From NCBI GenBank assembly GCA_021772025.1, contig JAETNT010000016.1:1-64000 (forward strand): a DNA stretch of 64,000 nucleotides, read 5' to 3'. Below, piece after piece: positions 44,603-51,974 of this stretch; position 1 is the first letter of the stretch, and every line of letters starts with the position of its first letter. Origin of the DNA: Enterocloster bolteae (GTDB lineage Bacteria; Bacillota; Clostridia; Lachnospirales; Lachnospiraceae). A program made the position numbers and the translations under genes. Below the pieces are notes generated by a model. The model saw only the letters and a list, made by a program, of their open reading frames with translations, was not told the origin of the DNA and did no database searches.

Positions 44603-45310
44603 ATGGAAGAGAGCAACTACAAAAACCGGGAAGAGATGGTCTACCAGGTATTAAAAAAAGAAATTCTGGATTTGGAGTTAAAGCCAGGCCAGCTAATCCG
44701 GGAAAATGAGATTTGCGAGCGCTTTTCTGTTTCCAGGACTCCGGTTCGGGATGCGTTAAGGCTTTTACAGGAGCAGGGATTTGTAAAGACAGTACCCTAT
44801 AAGGGGATTTCCGTAACCTTATTGAGTCTAAGCAACATTAAGCAGATGATTTACATGCGCGTAGCGGTGGAAACTATGGTTCTTCGGGACTTTATGGAGA
44901 TTGTAAGTCCCATGGTAATGGAGCGGATCCGATACGAAATTCGTAAGCAGCAGGCGGTAATTAAAGAACCGGATTTTAAGCCGGAGCAGTTTTACCGGAT
45001 GGATGCGGAAATGCACAGCATTTGGTTTGAAGAGACCAAAAAGCAGAAACTTTGGGAGATTATTCAGGCCCAGCAGCTCCATTATACCAGATTTCGGATG
45101 ATGGATTTTGTGACAGAAACCGATTTTCCGCGGATTATCAAAGAACATGAAGCTATGTTTCGGATGATTGAGAAAAAAGACATTGCGGGGATGGAGAAGG
45201 TGCTAAAGGATCATCTCTATTTTAGTATGAAACGGATGCGATACCAAATAGATGTAGAGTACCGGGACTATTTTGAGGAAGAGCCGGAAGAAGGAAAGTT
45301 TGATATTTGA
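44603..45310 (+). CDS. GntR-family regulator, FCD (FadR-type) subfamily
   Basis: DNA-binding regulator of 235 aa. The N-terminal winged helix holds LKPGQLIRENEICERFSVSR and TPVRDALRLLQEQGFV; the C-terminal half is an all-helical FCD ligand domain with AEMHSIWFE and KEHEAMFRMIEKKD. FCD regulators often answer to sugar acids or organic acids. Start at 44603 after GGAAGGAG. Shared operator-like boxes suggest it controls itself and the SDR dehydrogenase 877 bp downstream. Confidence 0.9.
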   Translation: MEESNYKNREEMVYQVLKKEILDLELKPGQLIRENEICERFSVSRTPVRDALRLLQEQGFVKTVPYKGISVTLLSLSNIKQMIYMRVAVETMVLRDFMEIVSPMVMERIRYEIRKQQAVIKEPDFKPEQFYRMDAEMHSIWFEETKKQKLWEIIQAQQLHYTRFRMMDFVTETDFPRIIKEHEAMFRMIEKKDIAGMEKVLKDHLYFSMKRMRYQIDVEYRDYFEEEPEEGKFDI

Positions 45311-45322
45311 AAATCTGTATTG

Positions 45323-45362
45323 GACAGGGAGGATACACGGTTTTGCGTGAATCCTCCCTGTC
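45323..45362 (+). terminator. Terminator after the GntR gene
   Basis: Stem GACAGGGAGGAT/ATCCTCCCTGTC extended by CAC/GTG; no long T run. Confidence 0.65.
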
Positions 45363-45485
45363 TGCTTACGGGGTATCCGGCAAAATGCAGAATTCCTTGA
45401 TGTGATGATGAAAAATACACATAAACTTAAGAGAGGATTCATATATTAATAAGGTGACGATTTCATTAACAGGGTGTGAAAAGAG

Positions 45486-46076
45486 ATGAATGAATACTTT
45501 AAACCGAAATACGAATGTGCCATCCGGATTTTGCTGGCTAAGCTGGAGGTAATTCACGCAGAGCTTTCCATGGAGCTGGAACGGCCTGTAATTACCAGTA
45601 CGTCAGGGAGAATAAAAACATGGGAAAGCATTGAGAAAAAGACTGCCAAAAAAGGCTATGAAAAACCGGATGCCAAAGCTCTCTCTGCTATCTGTGACAT
45701 CGCGGGAGTAAGGGCTATCTGCGTTTACATGGATGATGTGTACCGGGTAGCAGAATCTTTAAAAGGGCATCAGGATCTTAAAATTGTCCGAATTAAAGAC
45801 TATTTAAAAAACCCAAAAAGTTCCGGATACCGTAGTCTCCATATGATTGTGGAGGTACCGGTATATTTTCGGGGAGAGATGGAGGCCGTGGAAGCAGAGG
45901 TTCAGTTAAGAACCAGTGCTATGGACTTTTGGGCCTGTCTGGATCATCAGCTTCGGTATAAACGAGGAAAGAAGGAAGCCAAGCTTATAGGCCAGGAATT
46001 AAAAGAATATTCTGGTGTTGTAGCAGATTTAGACAGAAAAATGGTGGAACTGCGGGATCGGATAGCGGCTATTTAA
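45486..46076 (+). CDS. relQ: Small alarmone synthetase (RelQ/YjbM type)
   Basis: Single-domain (p)ppGpp synthetase of 196 aa, making alarmone from GTP/GDP and ATP without a hydrolase or regulatory domain. Synthetase motifs are DIAGVRAICVYMDD, KNPKSSGYRSLHMIVEVPV and EVQLRTSAMDFWACLDHQLR with the catalytic Glu. An AAAAGAGA site precedes the ATG. Confidence 0.92.
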   Translation: MNEYFKPKYECAIRILLAKLEVIHAELSMELERPVITSTSGRIKTWESIEKKTAKKGYEKPDAKALSAICDIAGVRAICVYMDDVYRVAESLKGHQDLKIVRIKDYLKNPKSSGYRSLHMIVEVPVYFRGEMEAVEAEVQLRTSAMDFWACLDHQLRYKRGKKEAKLIGQELKEYSGVVADLDRKMVELRDRIAAI

Positions 46077-46102
46077 AAAATATAAATTTTTTGAAAAACA
46101 TA

Positions 46103-46161
46103 TTGCCAAATGTCTAAGGATGTGCTATTATTTGTATACAAGATAAGAAAATTGTATACAA
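46103..46161 (+). promoter_or_regulatory. SDR promoter with twin TTGTATACAA operators
   Basis: TTGCCA (46103) and TATTAT (46126) are 17 bp apart. Perfect palindromes TTGTATACAA at 46132-46141 and 46152-46161 lie immediately downstream, 20 bp apart, covering the expected start of transcription. That placement fits repression by the nearby GntR protein. Confidence 0.75.
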
Positions 46162-46186
46162 ACAATAAGAAAAAGGAGAACGGACA

Positions 46187-46990
46187 ATGAAAGACTTAAA
46201 TGCATTTTCACTGGAAGGCAAAGTAGCGCTGGTTACCGGCGCATCCTACGGCATCGGCTTCGCAATTGCAAGCGCCATGGCAAAAGCAGGGGCAACTATT
46301 GTATTCAATGACATTAAGCAGGAATTGGTGGACAAGGGTATTGCAGCTTATCAGGAAGCCGGAATTCAGGCTCATGGCTATGTGTGCAATGTATGTGATG
46401 AAGACGCTGTAAACGCTATGGTAACCCAGATTGAAAAAGAAGTAGGAGTAATTGATATTCTGGTTAACAATGCAGGTATTATTAAAAGGATTCCCATGAT
46501 TGAGATGTCCGCACAGGATTTCCGTCAGGTAATTGATGTAGACTTAAATGCTCCCTTTATCGTGGCAAAGGCAGTTATTCCGTCTATGATTAAGAAGGGT
46601 GGCGGAAAGATTATCAACATCTGCTCTATGATGTCTGAGTTTGGCCGCGAGACTGTTTCCGCATATGCAGCAGCAAAAGGCGGCTTAAAGATGTTAACCA
46701 GAAACATTGCATCTGAGTACGGGGAATATAACATTCAGTGCAATGGCATTGGACCTGGCTATATTGCAACTCCTCAAACTGCTCCTCTGCGTGAGGTTCA
46801 GCCAGATGGTTCCAGACATCCCTTCGATCAGTTCATTATCGCAAAGACTCCTGCAGGACGCTGGGGTGAAGCGGAGGATCTGGGCGGCCCTGCAGTATTC
46901 TTAGCTTCTGAGGCTTCTAATTTTGTAAATGGACTGATTCTGTATGTAGACGGCGGTATCCATGCCTATATTGGAAAACAGCCTTCATAA
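46187..46990 (+). CDS. SDR oxidoreductase, gluconate 5-dehydrogenase-like
   Basis: 267 aa NAD(P)-dependent short-chain dehydrogenase. The cofactor motif is TGASYGIG, followed by NNAG, the catalytic Ser in ICSMMSEFG and the YAAAK Tyr-Lys pair. Similarity is best to gluconate 5-dehydrogenase/KduD types that act on sugar acids, which suits the FCD-GntR regulator. A single-gene unit ending at a hairpin (47027-47079). Confidence 0.85.
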   Translation: MKDLNAFSLEGKVALVTGASYGIGFAIASAMAKAGATIVFNDIKQELVDKGIAAYQEAGIQAHGYVCNVCDEDAVNAMVTQIEKEVGVIDILVNNAGIIKRIPMIEMSAQDFRQVIDVDLNAPFIVAKAVIPSMIKKGGGKIINICSMMSEFGRETVSAYAAAKGGLKMLTRNIASEYGEYNIQCNGIGPGYIATPQTAPLREVQPDGSRHPFDQFIIAKTPAGRWGEAEDLGGPAVFLASEASNFVNGLILYVDGGIHAYIGKQPS

Positions 46991-47026
46991 TCCGTTTTCG
47001 TTAAATAAACAGAGAAATAAAAGTTT

Positions 47027-47079
47027 CCAGGTGTCAAAGATCCAGCAGACTCACCGTTGCCAGGGTCTTTGACATCTGG
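47027..47079 (+). terminator. Long hairpin after the SDR gene
   Basis: Arms CCAGGTGTCAAAGA and TCTTTGACATCTGG form a nearly perfect stem. No T tract, so a processed or weak terminator. Confidence 0.5.
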
Positions 47080-47126
47080 ATGGTAAATGCAACAGTTCAA
47101 AAATTTCAAATTTTTCAAAAAAGTAG

Positions 47127-47155
47127 TTGCAATTTCCTAAGGTTTTTGCTATACT
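47127..47155 (+). promoter_or_regulatory. Promoter of tRNA-Pro
   Basis: TTGCAA and TATACT are 17 bp apart, 20 bp before the mature tRNA 5' end. Confidence 0.8.
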
Positions 47156-47174
47156 AATCTAGCGTTAAGGAAAC

Positions 47175-47248
47175 CGGGGTATGGCGTAGCTTGGTAGCGC
47201 GCTCGGCTGGGGGCCGAGAGGTCGCAGGTTCAAATCCTGTTGCCCCGA
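47175..47248 (+). tRNA. tRNA-Pro(GGG)
   Basis: A complete cloverleaf: 7-bp acceptor CGGGGTA/TGCCCCG, anticodon stem CTCGG/CCGAG with loop CTGGGGG giving anticodon GGG, and a T loop GTTCAAATC. The 3' CCA is not encoded, so it is added after transcription. An intrinsic terminator follows. Confidence 0.96.
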
Positions 47249-47252
47249 TTGG

Positions 47253-47279
47253 GAGTCTTGAGAGATCAAGACTCTTTTT
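47253..47279 (+). terminator. Terminator of tRNA-Pro
   Basis: Stem GAGTCTTGA/TCAAGACTC with loop GAGA and TTTTT. Confidence 0.9.
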
Positions 47280-47312
47280 GTATTGCTGTGAATCCATTTT
47301 TTCACGCCTTGT

Positions 47313-47409
47313 CTGCGGCAGGTCATTTAAGCGGCATCATTCCTTTCCGCCGCAGTGCGATCCTGAGCGGAGCGTTTTTATATCAAAGCACTTTCTTATG
47401 ATATAAAAT
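47313..47409 (+). repeat. Dispersed intergenic repeat R1, copy B
   Basis: The inverted counterpart of 112-209, sharing CTGCGGC, AAGCGGCATCATTCCT, GCCGCAGT and AGCGGAGCGTTTTTATATCA. It lies between tRNA-Pro and the Cys-rich gene. Confidence 0.75.
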
Positions 47410-47412
47410 AAG

Positions 47413-47428
47413 GCCGCTTTTTGCGGCC
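47413..47428 (-). terminator. Terminator of the Cys-rich gene
   Basis: GGCCGC/GCGGCC stem with a five-base loop, followed on the minus strand by a T-rich stretch, 9 bp after the stop. Confidence 0.65.
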
Positions 47429-47437
47429 CTATTTGAA

Positions 47438-48022
47438 TTAACAGCATGTGGGTTCGCCAGAACGTTCACAGCCGGGATGAGGGATAGGCATGGGAATTGG
47501 GGCGGTGGAAGCGGAACATTGAGCGGTTCCTGTAGTATAACCTGCATTGTACCCATCGCTGTAGCCAATGTTGTAGCCGTTATGAAATCCCTGTTTGTAG
47601 GCGGTGCGGCAGGAGCAGCAGGAGTTGTGTTTTCTGCAATGGCATTTACATCCGCAGGAGTTATTGTCATCATTGCATCCGCAGTTGCTGTTGCATCCGC
47701 AGTTGTCATTACACCCGCAGTTGTTGCTGCACCCGCAGTTGTTGCTGCACCCGCAGTTGTCACTGCATCCGCAGTTGTTGCTGCATTCGCAGTTGTTGCC
47801 GCATCCGCAGGAATTATTGTTGTCATTGCATCCGCAGGAATTGTTGTTATCGCTACATCCGCAGTTATTATTGCCGCATTGGCAAGGGCTGCATTCACAT
47901 CTACATGAATTGCATCTACATGGATTGCATCCGCATCTGCAGATATTACACCCACATCTGAATATATTGCACCTACATCTGCAGGCGTTGCATCCACAAT
48001 GATTATTATTACATCCACACAT
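47438..48022 (-). CDS. Cysteine-rich repetitive protein, probable spore coat/exosporium component
   Basis: 194 aa with about 50 cysteines (a quarter of residues). The body is CGC and CRC units joined by Asn/Asp/Ser (such as NNCGCSDNCGC), then a Gly-Tyr segment (GYNIGYSDGYNAGY) and a Cys-containing tail. Start at 48022 after AAAGGAG; longer readings lack a site. The codons form a DNA repeat that opens long antisense frames which I do not believe. It is divergent from cotJA and has a sigma-K-like promoter. I infer a disulfide-rich coat or exosporium protein; no named family is claimed. Confidence 0.75.
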   Translation of the reverse strand: MCGCNNNHCGCNACRCRCNIFRCGCNICRCGCNPCRCNSCRCECSPCQCGNNNCGCSDNNNSCGCNDNNNSCGCGNNCECSNNCGCSDNCGCSNNCGCSNNCGCNDNCGCNSNCGCNDDNNSCGCKCHCRKHNSCCSCRTAYKQGFHNGYNIGYSDGYNAGYTTGTAQCSASTAPIPMPIPHPGCERSGEPTCC

Positions 48023-48057
48023 ATTGGAGTCTCCTTTAATTTTTAAGGGTTGTACTG

Positions 48058-48088
48058 TATCATATGGGACAGAAAGACAAAGTGTTAC
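48058..48088 (-). promoter_or_regulatory. Sigma-K-like promoter of the Cys-rich gene
   Basis: On the minus strand CATATGATA matches the sigma-K -10 pattern CATAnnnTA, with AACAC about 15 bp upstream as the -35 AC element. This suggests late mother-cell expression. Confidence 0.5.
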
Positions 48089-48150
48089 CATCACTTTCTC
48101 CATCGTCTGTCATAGATTAATATTAGAAATTTCCTGAAAGGAGCTCTCCT

Positions 48151-48840
48151 ATGGATTGCTATTCCCCTAGAAGAAACATGAATGCAGGGCGTCCAAGAGG
48201 CATTTCAAAAATGCCGGGGGCCTCTGTGCCCGATCTTCATCAGCCGTCTCCGGCCCAACTCGATTTAAGTCAGCAGATGGTAGAGGCCACAGCCTGCGGA
48301 TGCCAAAAAGCAGTATCTGCTGGAGATTGCAGCACCCCGATTGCCTGCGGAAACTGCAGTAAACCGGCTGTATGCGGCAATTGCGCCGGATCTACTGTCA
48401 ATTTGAACTGCTCAAAACCAGCGGCTAATGCTGCAGTACAGAATACTGCTCAACAGATTCCGTCGGTTAACTGTACTACAAAGTGTGTCAGCCAGGTAGC
48501 CTGCACCACCAGCTGCCAGACTCCGGCCGGAGCCTTGCAGACTTCCCCGGCGCCGATGCCGCCTGCATCACCTGTTCCGATTATGCCGGCAGCAAATACC
48601 CCCGTAAATCCTGGCATAGCTGTTATGCCGGGCTCCGGTTCTGCGGTATACCAGCCGGTAACTGCCATTTCCTGCACGGATACATCTCCCGGCTGTCTGG
48701 AACAGCATTATTCTGTAGCTATGGCTTATGTACCATGGCAGCAGTGGCAGAGAGTTTATTCTATGGAGCAGGGATTCCGCCAGGGAACCATTTTCCCTGA
48801 CTTGGATCTTCCTTTCCAGCCAAGGAGGTGCCGCTTATGA
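48151..48840 (+). CDS. cotJA: CotJA-type spore coat protein with long Cys/Pro-rich N-terminus
   Basis: 229 aa. The C-terminal 45 residues (about 185-229: YSVAMAYVPWQQWQRVYSME, then FRQGTIFPDLDLPF) are the CotJA domain. Standard CotJA is under about 90 aa, so the N-terminal 180 residues are an addition: basic start, then repeated ACGNCSKPAVCGNC-type cysteine units and a Pro/Ala/Met-rich linker. Probable coat-layer protein made in the mother cell. Overlaps cotJB by 4 nt. Confidence 0.88.
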   Translation: MDCYSPRRNMNAGRPRGISKMPGASVPDLHQPSPAQLDLSQQMVEATACGCQKAVSAGDCSTPIACGNCSKPAVCGNCAGSTVNLNCSKPAANAAVQNTAQQIPSVNCTTKCVSQVACTTSCQTPAGALQTSPAPMPPASPVPIMPAANTPVNPGIAVMPGSGSAVYQPVTAISCTDTSPGCLEQHYSVAMAYVPWQQWQRVYSMEQGFRQGTIFPDLDLPFQPRRCRL

Positions 48841-49097
48841 TAAATCCAAACAGAGATCCACTACTTCAGCCGGTTTATGAGGCCGGATTTACATTAGATG
48901 AATTAGTACTATTTTTAGATACTCATCCCTGTGATATCGGCGCTTTATCCTATTATAGGCAGGCGCTATCCCGGTACGCTCAGGCTGTCTCTGATTACGA
49001 AAGTCAGAGAGGACCGCTGACAATAGACCGAGTTAATTCTGCTAATTACTGGACCTGGGTAGAAGGTCCATGGCCATGGGAAGGAGGATGTGAATAA
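48837..49097 (+). CDS. cotJB: Spore coat protein CotJB
   Basis: 86 aa protein of the CotJB family: the LQPVYEAGFTLDELVLFLDT helix, then CDIGALSYYRQALSRY and the C-terminal WTWVEGPWPWEGG. Start at 48837, 7 nt after AAGGAGG. Its TAA overlaps the ATG of cotJC (TAATG), so the three genes were a coupled operon. Confidence 0.93.
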   Translation: MINPNRDPLLQPVYEAGFTLDELVLFLDTHPCDIGALSYYRQALSRYAQAVSDYESQRGPLTIDRVNSANYWTWVEGPWPWEGGCE

Positions 49098-49210
49098 TGT
49101 GGAAATATGAAAAACGGCTCCAATATCCGGTAAAAATATCCCAGCCTAATCCTAAAATGGCTTCGTTTATTATCAGCCAGTATGGCGGGCCTAAATGTAA
49201 AAACATATAA
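49097..49210 (+). pseudogene. cotJC: cotJC, 5' part only, cut by the integrated element
   Basis: The first 32 codons match the start of the manganese-catalase-like coat protein CotJC (MWKYEKRLQYPVKISQPNPK through IISQYGGP). The frame then changes to KCKNI and stops, giving 37 aa instead of about 190. The break coincides with the edge of a serine-recombinase element, so the remaining cotJC is expected at its far end, outside this window. Excision could restore the gene, as for sigK and skin. Confidence 0.85.
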
Positions 49211-49228
49211 TAATTGACAGGAGAGGAA
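49184..49228. mobile_element. Left junction (candidate att site) of the cotJC element
   Basis: Family similarity to CotJC ends within or just after GGCGGGCCT (49184-49192), and sequence to the right belongs to the element. The recombinase stop lies at 49229. The exact crossover cannot be fixed without the right end. Confidence 0.65.
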
Positions 49229-50692
49229 CTAAGAAAGATAGTAGTAGAAGCGGAATGTTTTTGTAGATCTGTCGTATACGATATATTTGATTACTCTCCG
49301 GATAGCAGCTCCTTTGGTCTCAAAGTCCACATCAGGGTCAGACAGAGTTTGGTAAATGGTCTGTATGCGCTCTAAGAGCCTGGCTTTCCCGCCGCCCTGG
49401 CTGTCAGGGCCGGACAGACTCTGGAGGCCTTCTAATTCTTCTGTGAGCCGGTTCCGTTCCATCTGGAGCCGTTTTTTATTTTCCCGGTATTCCTCAATAG
49501 TATCAATCCCGTTTTCGTAGGCGTCACGAATCCGGCGTTCTTTGACAGCAACCCTTTCTAAAGCTTCTTTTAACAGGGATTCCTGATTAATGCTTTCTTC
49601 TCCCAGCTCCGGGATATATTCATAATCAATTTCTCCGGTGGTAAGGACTTCTTTCAAGGACTGGATCACAGCCTGCTCCGCCTTTTTTACAGACACAGAG
49701 TTTGAGCCCGGGTGGACGCCTTTTAAGTATTTCCAGCACTGAAAGATATCGCTGCGCTTTTTCGGATTATTGGATCGACTGTAGGCCAGGGTGGCGTTGC
49801 ACACGCTGCATCTTAAGACGCCAGACAGCCAGTGCTTACAGGCGGATGCCTCTCTGCGGCTCTGGATCCGGTATTCTTTTTTTATCCGCTCCTGGTTATC
49901 GTCAAACACCTCTACAATGGCAGGACTGAGGGGATGAGCGCCTTTAAAGCAGATGTTATTCCACATTACAGTGCCAATATAAAATTGATTTGTCAGAATC
50001 CGATAAATAGTTCTGCGCTCAAAAGCCTTCCCTCTCTGGGTCAGATAGCCCAGGCGGTTTAACTCGCGGGCTATGCTGGTCATATCCTGGCCTTTGTGAT
50101 AGGAGGTATGAATCAGCTCAACGATCTTCATTCTGTCCGGATCAATAATAAAAGGCCTGCCGTTTCCCACAGCCTGGTACCCCATGGAAGGGGCGGCCTG
50201 ATAACCGTTTCGCAGGGCCTTTTCCGTCATGCCCCGGAGAACTTCACCGGAAAGGTTAATGGAGTAGTATTCATCAAACCATTCGATTATGGTTTCGATA
50301 AGCCGGCCAAACATTCCTTCTGCGATAGGCTCTGACACGCTTTTAATCTCCACGCCGCATTTCTTCCGCAGGATGCCCTTGTAAAAGGTGCTTTCCTCCT
50401 GGTTGCGGGCAAAACGGGAGAATTTCCACACGTAGAGGCGTTTAAAAGGAGCCGGATGCTCTGCCTTGGCAATAGATATCATCCGTTGGAATTCGGGCCG
50501 GTTCTCGGCCTTGCGCCCGGAGATTCCCCGGCGTTCAATAAATACGAAGTCTTCCGGAATGTAGTAGCCGTCTGCCTGGGCGGCGTCTTTAATTACCCGG
50601 ATCTGAGCATCCGGCGACAACTCGGTTTGATCATCTGTGCTGACGCGCACATAGGCGGCGCCGATTTCCAGTGCAGATAATTTTTCAGTCAT
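49229..50692 (-). CDS. Large serine recombinase (site-specific integrase/excisionase)
   Basis: 487 aa. The resolvase domain (about 10-160) has catalytic Ser18 in YVRVSTDDQ and the arginine-bearing WKFSRFARNQ. A recombinase domain (about 180-270, GYLTQRGKAFERRTIYRIL) and a zinc-ribbon start (LRCSVCNATL, near 300) follow, then a coiled coil (about 370-440). Start after AGGAGATG. Convergent with cotJC, as spoIVCA is with the 5' part of sigK in Bacillus subtilis. It probably integrates and excises this element. Confidence 0.93.
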   Translation of the reverse strand: MTEKLSALEIGAAYVRVSTDDQTELSPDAQIRVIKDAAQADGYYIPEDFVFIERRGISGRKAENRPEFQRMISIAKAEHPAPFKRLYVWKFSRFARNQEESTFYKGILRKKCGVEIKSVSEPIAEGMFGRLIETIIEWFDEYYSINLSGEVLRGMTEKALRNGYQAAPSMGYQAVGNGRPFIIDPDRMKIVELIHTSYHKGQDMTSIARELNRLGYLTQRGKAFERRTIYRILTNQFYIGTVMWNNICFKGAHPLSPAIVEVFDDNQERIKKEYRIQSRREASACKHWLSGVLRCSVCNATLAYSRSNNPKKRSDIFQCWKYLKGVHPGSNSVSVKKAEQAVIQSLKEVLTTGEIDYEYIPELGEESINQESLLKEALERVAVKERRIRDAYENGIDTIEEYRENKKRLQMERNRLTEELEGLQSLSGPDSQGGGKARLLERIQTIYQTLSDPDVDFETKGAAIRRVIKYIVYDRSTKTFRFYYYLS

Positions 50693-50721
50693 AGAATTTC
50701 ATCTCCTGTAGTTTTTTGGGG

Positions 50722-50771
50722 AACGGTTCAGGCGGGTATCTTCTTGCATGGCTGTGCTGCCTGAACCGTTA
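50722..50771. repeat. R3 copy B inside a hairpin upstream of the recombinase
   Basis: Arms AACGGTTCAGGC and GCCTGAACCGTT enclose a stretch resembling 4445-4481 (CGGGTATCTTCTTGC). It could end transcripts approaching the recombinase gene. Confidence 0.5.
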
Positions 50772-50811
50772 CGTTTCAATTTATGAAATTTAAATATAAA
50801 AAATACGCCCT

Positions 50812-50932
50812 TGTCAGGACGCTCCAGAGATGGTATAATTCTATTGCGATTAGGATTATATCTTTCCGGAGCATCTGGTAAGAGAAAATCTGGTAAAAAA
50901 CCGTTCCTGTTGGCCCAGGAGCGGTTTTTTAG
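50812..50932 (+). repeat. Element repeat R4, copy 1, with terminator
   Basis: The core (50838-50895) contains CTATTGCGATTAGGATTATA then TCTTTCCGGAGCATCTGGTA. A hairpin AAAACCGTTCCTG/CAGGAGCGGTTTT follows. It is nearly identical to 51550-51640. Its left flank (50812-50837) instead resembles copy 3 (59791-59858, inverted). Confidence 0.85.
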
Positions 50933-50949
50933 TTAAGAAAAATGTCAAA

Positions 50950-51231
50950 CTAACAGTAAAAGCTAATCTGATGGAATGTTGCATACCACAAATCCAGGAT
51001 TGATTTATTACGAGCTTCAATAACCTGCATAAAAACCCTAAGTTGTTTTTCTGGTATTTTTGAGTTGTTATTGCATAAGAGACATTTTCCGTTTTTGGTA
51101 ATCCATATTTTGGTAGCATTGGGCGTTGGGACACCTTTAGCAATATGAATATGAACCGGCTCCAGAGGGTCGCTTTCATTAACCCAGAAATAAAACACAT
51201 ATCCGACAATCTTAAAAACTTGAGGCATCAT
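50950..51231 (-). CDS. DUF4160 protein, copy a
   Basis: 93 aa small protein of the DUF4160 family (MPQVFKIVGYVFYFWVNESD, PVHIHIAKG, KIWITKNGKCLL). The first ATG overlaps the stop of the upstream partner gene; a second ATG lies one codon later. DUF4160 genes commonly pair with DUF2442 genes and have been suggested as toxin-antitoxin-like pairs. Here the partner is a different 91-aa protein. Confidence 0.82.
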   Translation of the reverse strand: MMPQVFKIVGYVFYFWVNESDPLEPVHIHIAKGVPTPNATKIWITKNGKCLLCNNNSKIPEKQLRVFMQVIEARNKSILDLWYATFHQISFYC

Positions 51232-51503
51232 CCACCCCCTCCTTCTATACCACCTTCTCTTGCTAATTGTAAAATGATGTGAGAGATGGATTCCAGCAAT
51301 TCTTGGAAGTTATCAATATCCTCCGAAGAAAAACCAGTGATGCTTTCCCAACGGTATTCCGGAAGCCAGCAGACAGCGGAATTGAATCCGCCATACACAG
51401 GCTTTTCAATTCTTACTTCAACGGTCTCTTTTCCGGATACTTCTAAAGTTTCTGAATGGACGATTTCGGTTCCGTCATTTAGTGTCATAAAAGGGTACAG
51501 CAT
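51228..51503 (-). CDS. Unknown 91-aa partner of DUF4160, copy a
   Basis: Acidic small protein, start MLYPFMTLNDGTEIVHSE, with an AVCWLPEYRWESITGFS motif. I do not recognise the family. It is paralogous to the protein at 51958-52230, and both sit directly upstream of a DUF4160 gene with overlapping codons, so the two proteins probably act together. Confidence 0.75.
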   Translation of the reverse strand: MLYPFMTLNDGTEIVHSETLEVSGKETVEVRIEKPVYGGFNSAVCWLPEYRWESITGFSSEDIDNFQELLESISHIILQLAREGGIEGGGG

Positions 51504-51549
51504 AATTGGCGTTTCCTTTCTGTGAATTTAACTTTAATATGGTTTAAAA

Positions 51550-51640
51550 AATTCTATTGCGATTAGGATTATATCTTTCCGGAGCATCTGGTAAGAGAAA
51601 ATCTGTCAGAAAACCGTTCCTGTTGGCCCAGGGGCGGTTT
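51550..51640 (+). repeat. Element repeat R4, copy 2, with terminator
   Basis: About 90 bp nearly identical to copy 1, including the CCGTTCCTGTTGGCCCAGG hairpin that would terminate the minus-strand pair. It begins at AATTCTATTG; the left flank of copy 1 is absent. Confidence 0.85.
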
Positions 51641-51695
51641 TCATTTTTTTGGATATTAATTCAGCCTATCTCTGTCCTGTGGGAGAGAGGGGATA

Positions 51696-51974
51696 TTAGC
51701 AGAAGTAATGGATTTCACCAAAATGTTCAATCCACTGCTGAATAATTTCTTCACTATTAGCCTCAATCATTCGCATAATACTACGTAAAACTTTGAATGG
51801 GATATTAGCGGAATTTTTAGCAAGAAGTGTTTTTCCACTACTGGTAATCCATATTTTCGTTCCAGCAGCGGTGGCATGTCCTTCTGCAACATGAATGTGT
51901 ATCGGTTCAAGTGGTTCGCCTTCGTTAGACCAGAAATAAACGGTATAGGAACCGATTTTAAATATTTGCGGCAT
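51696..51974 (-). CDS. DUF4160 protein, copy b
   Basis: 92 aa; MPQIFKIGSYTVYFWSNEGE and PIHIHVAEG align with copy a at roughly half identity. Start at 51974 after GGGGGAT; a TTG two codons upstream is less likely. Overlaps its partner by 17 nt. Confidence 0.82.
   Translation of the reverse strand: MPQIFKIGSYTVYFWSNEGEPLEPIHIHVAEGHATAAGTKIWITSSGKTLLAKNSANIPFKVLRSIMRMIEANSEEIIQQWIEHFGEIHYFC

Noticed and set aside
47477-48002. Long plus-strand frames rich in HPQLLL and AVVAAPAVVAAS repeats
   Set aside because: They are antisense to the Cys-rich coat gene. The repetitive codons on the minus strand keep other frames open, and no ribosome site is present.
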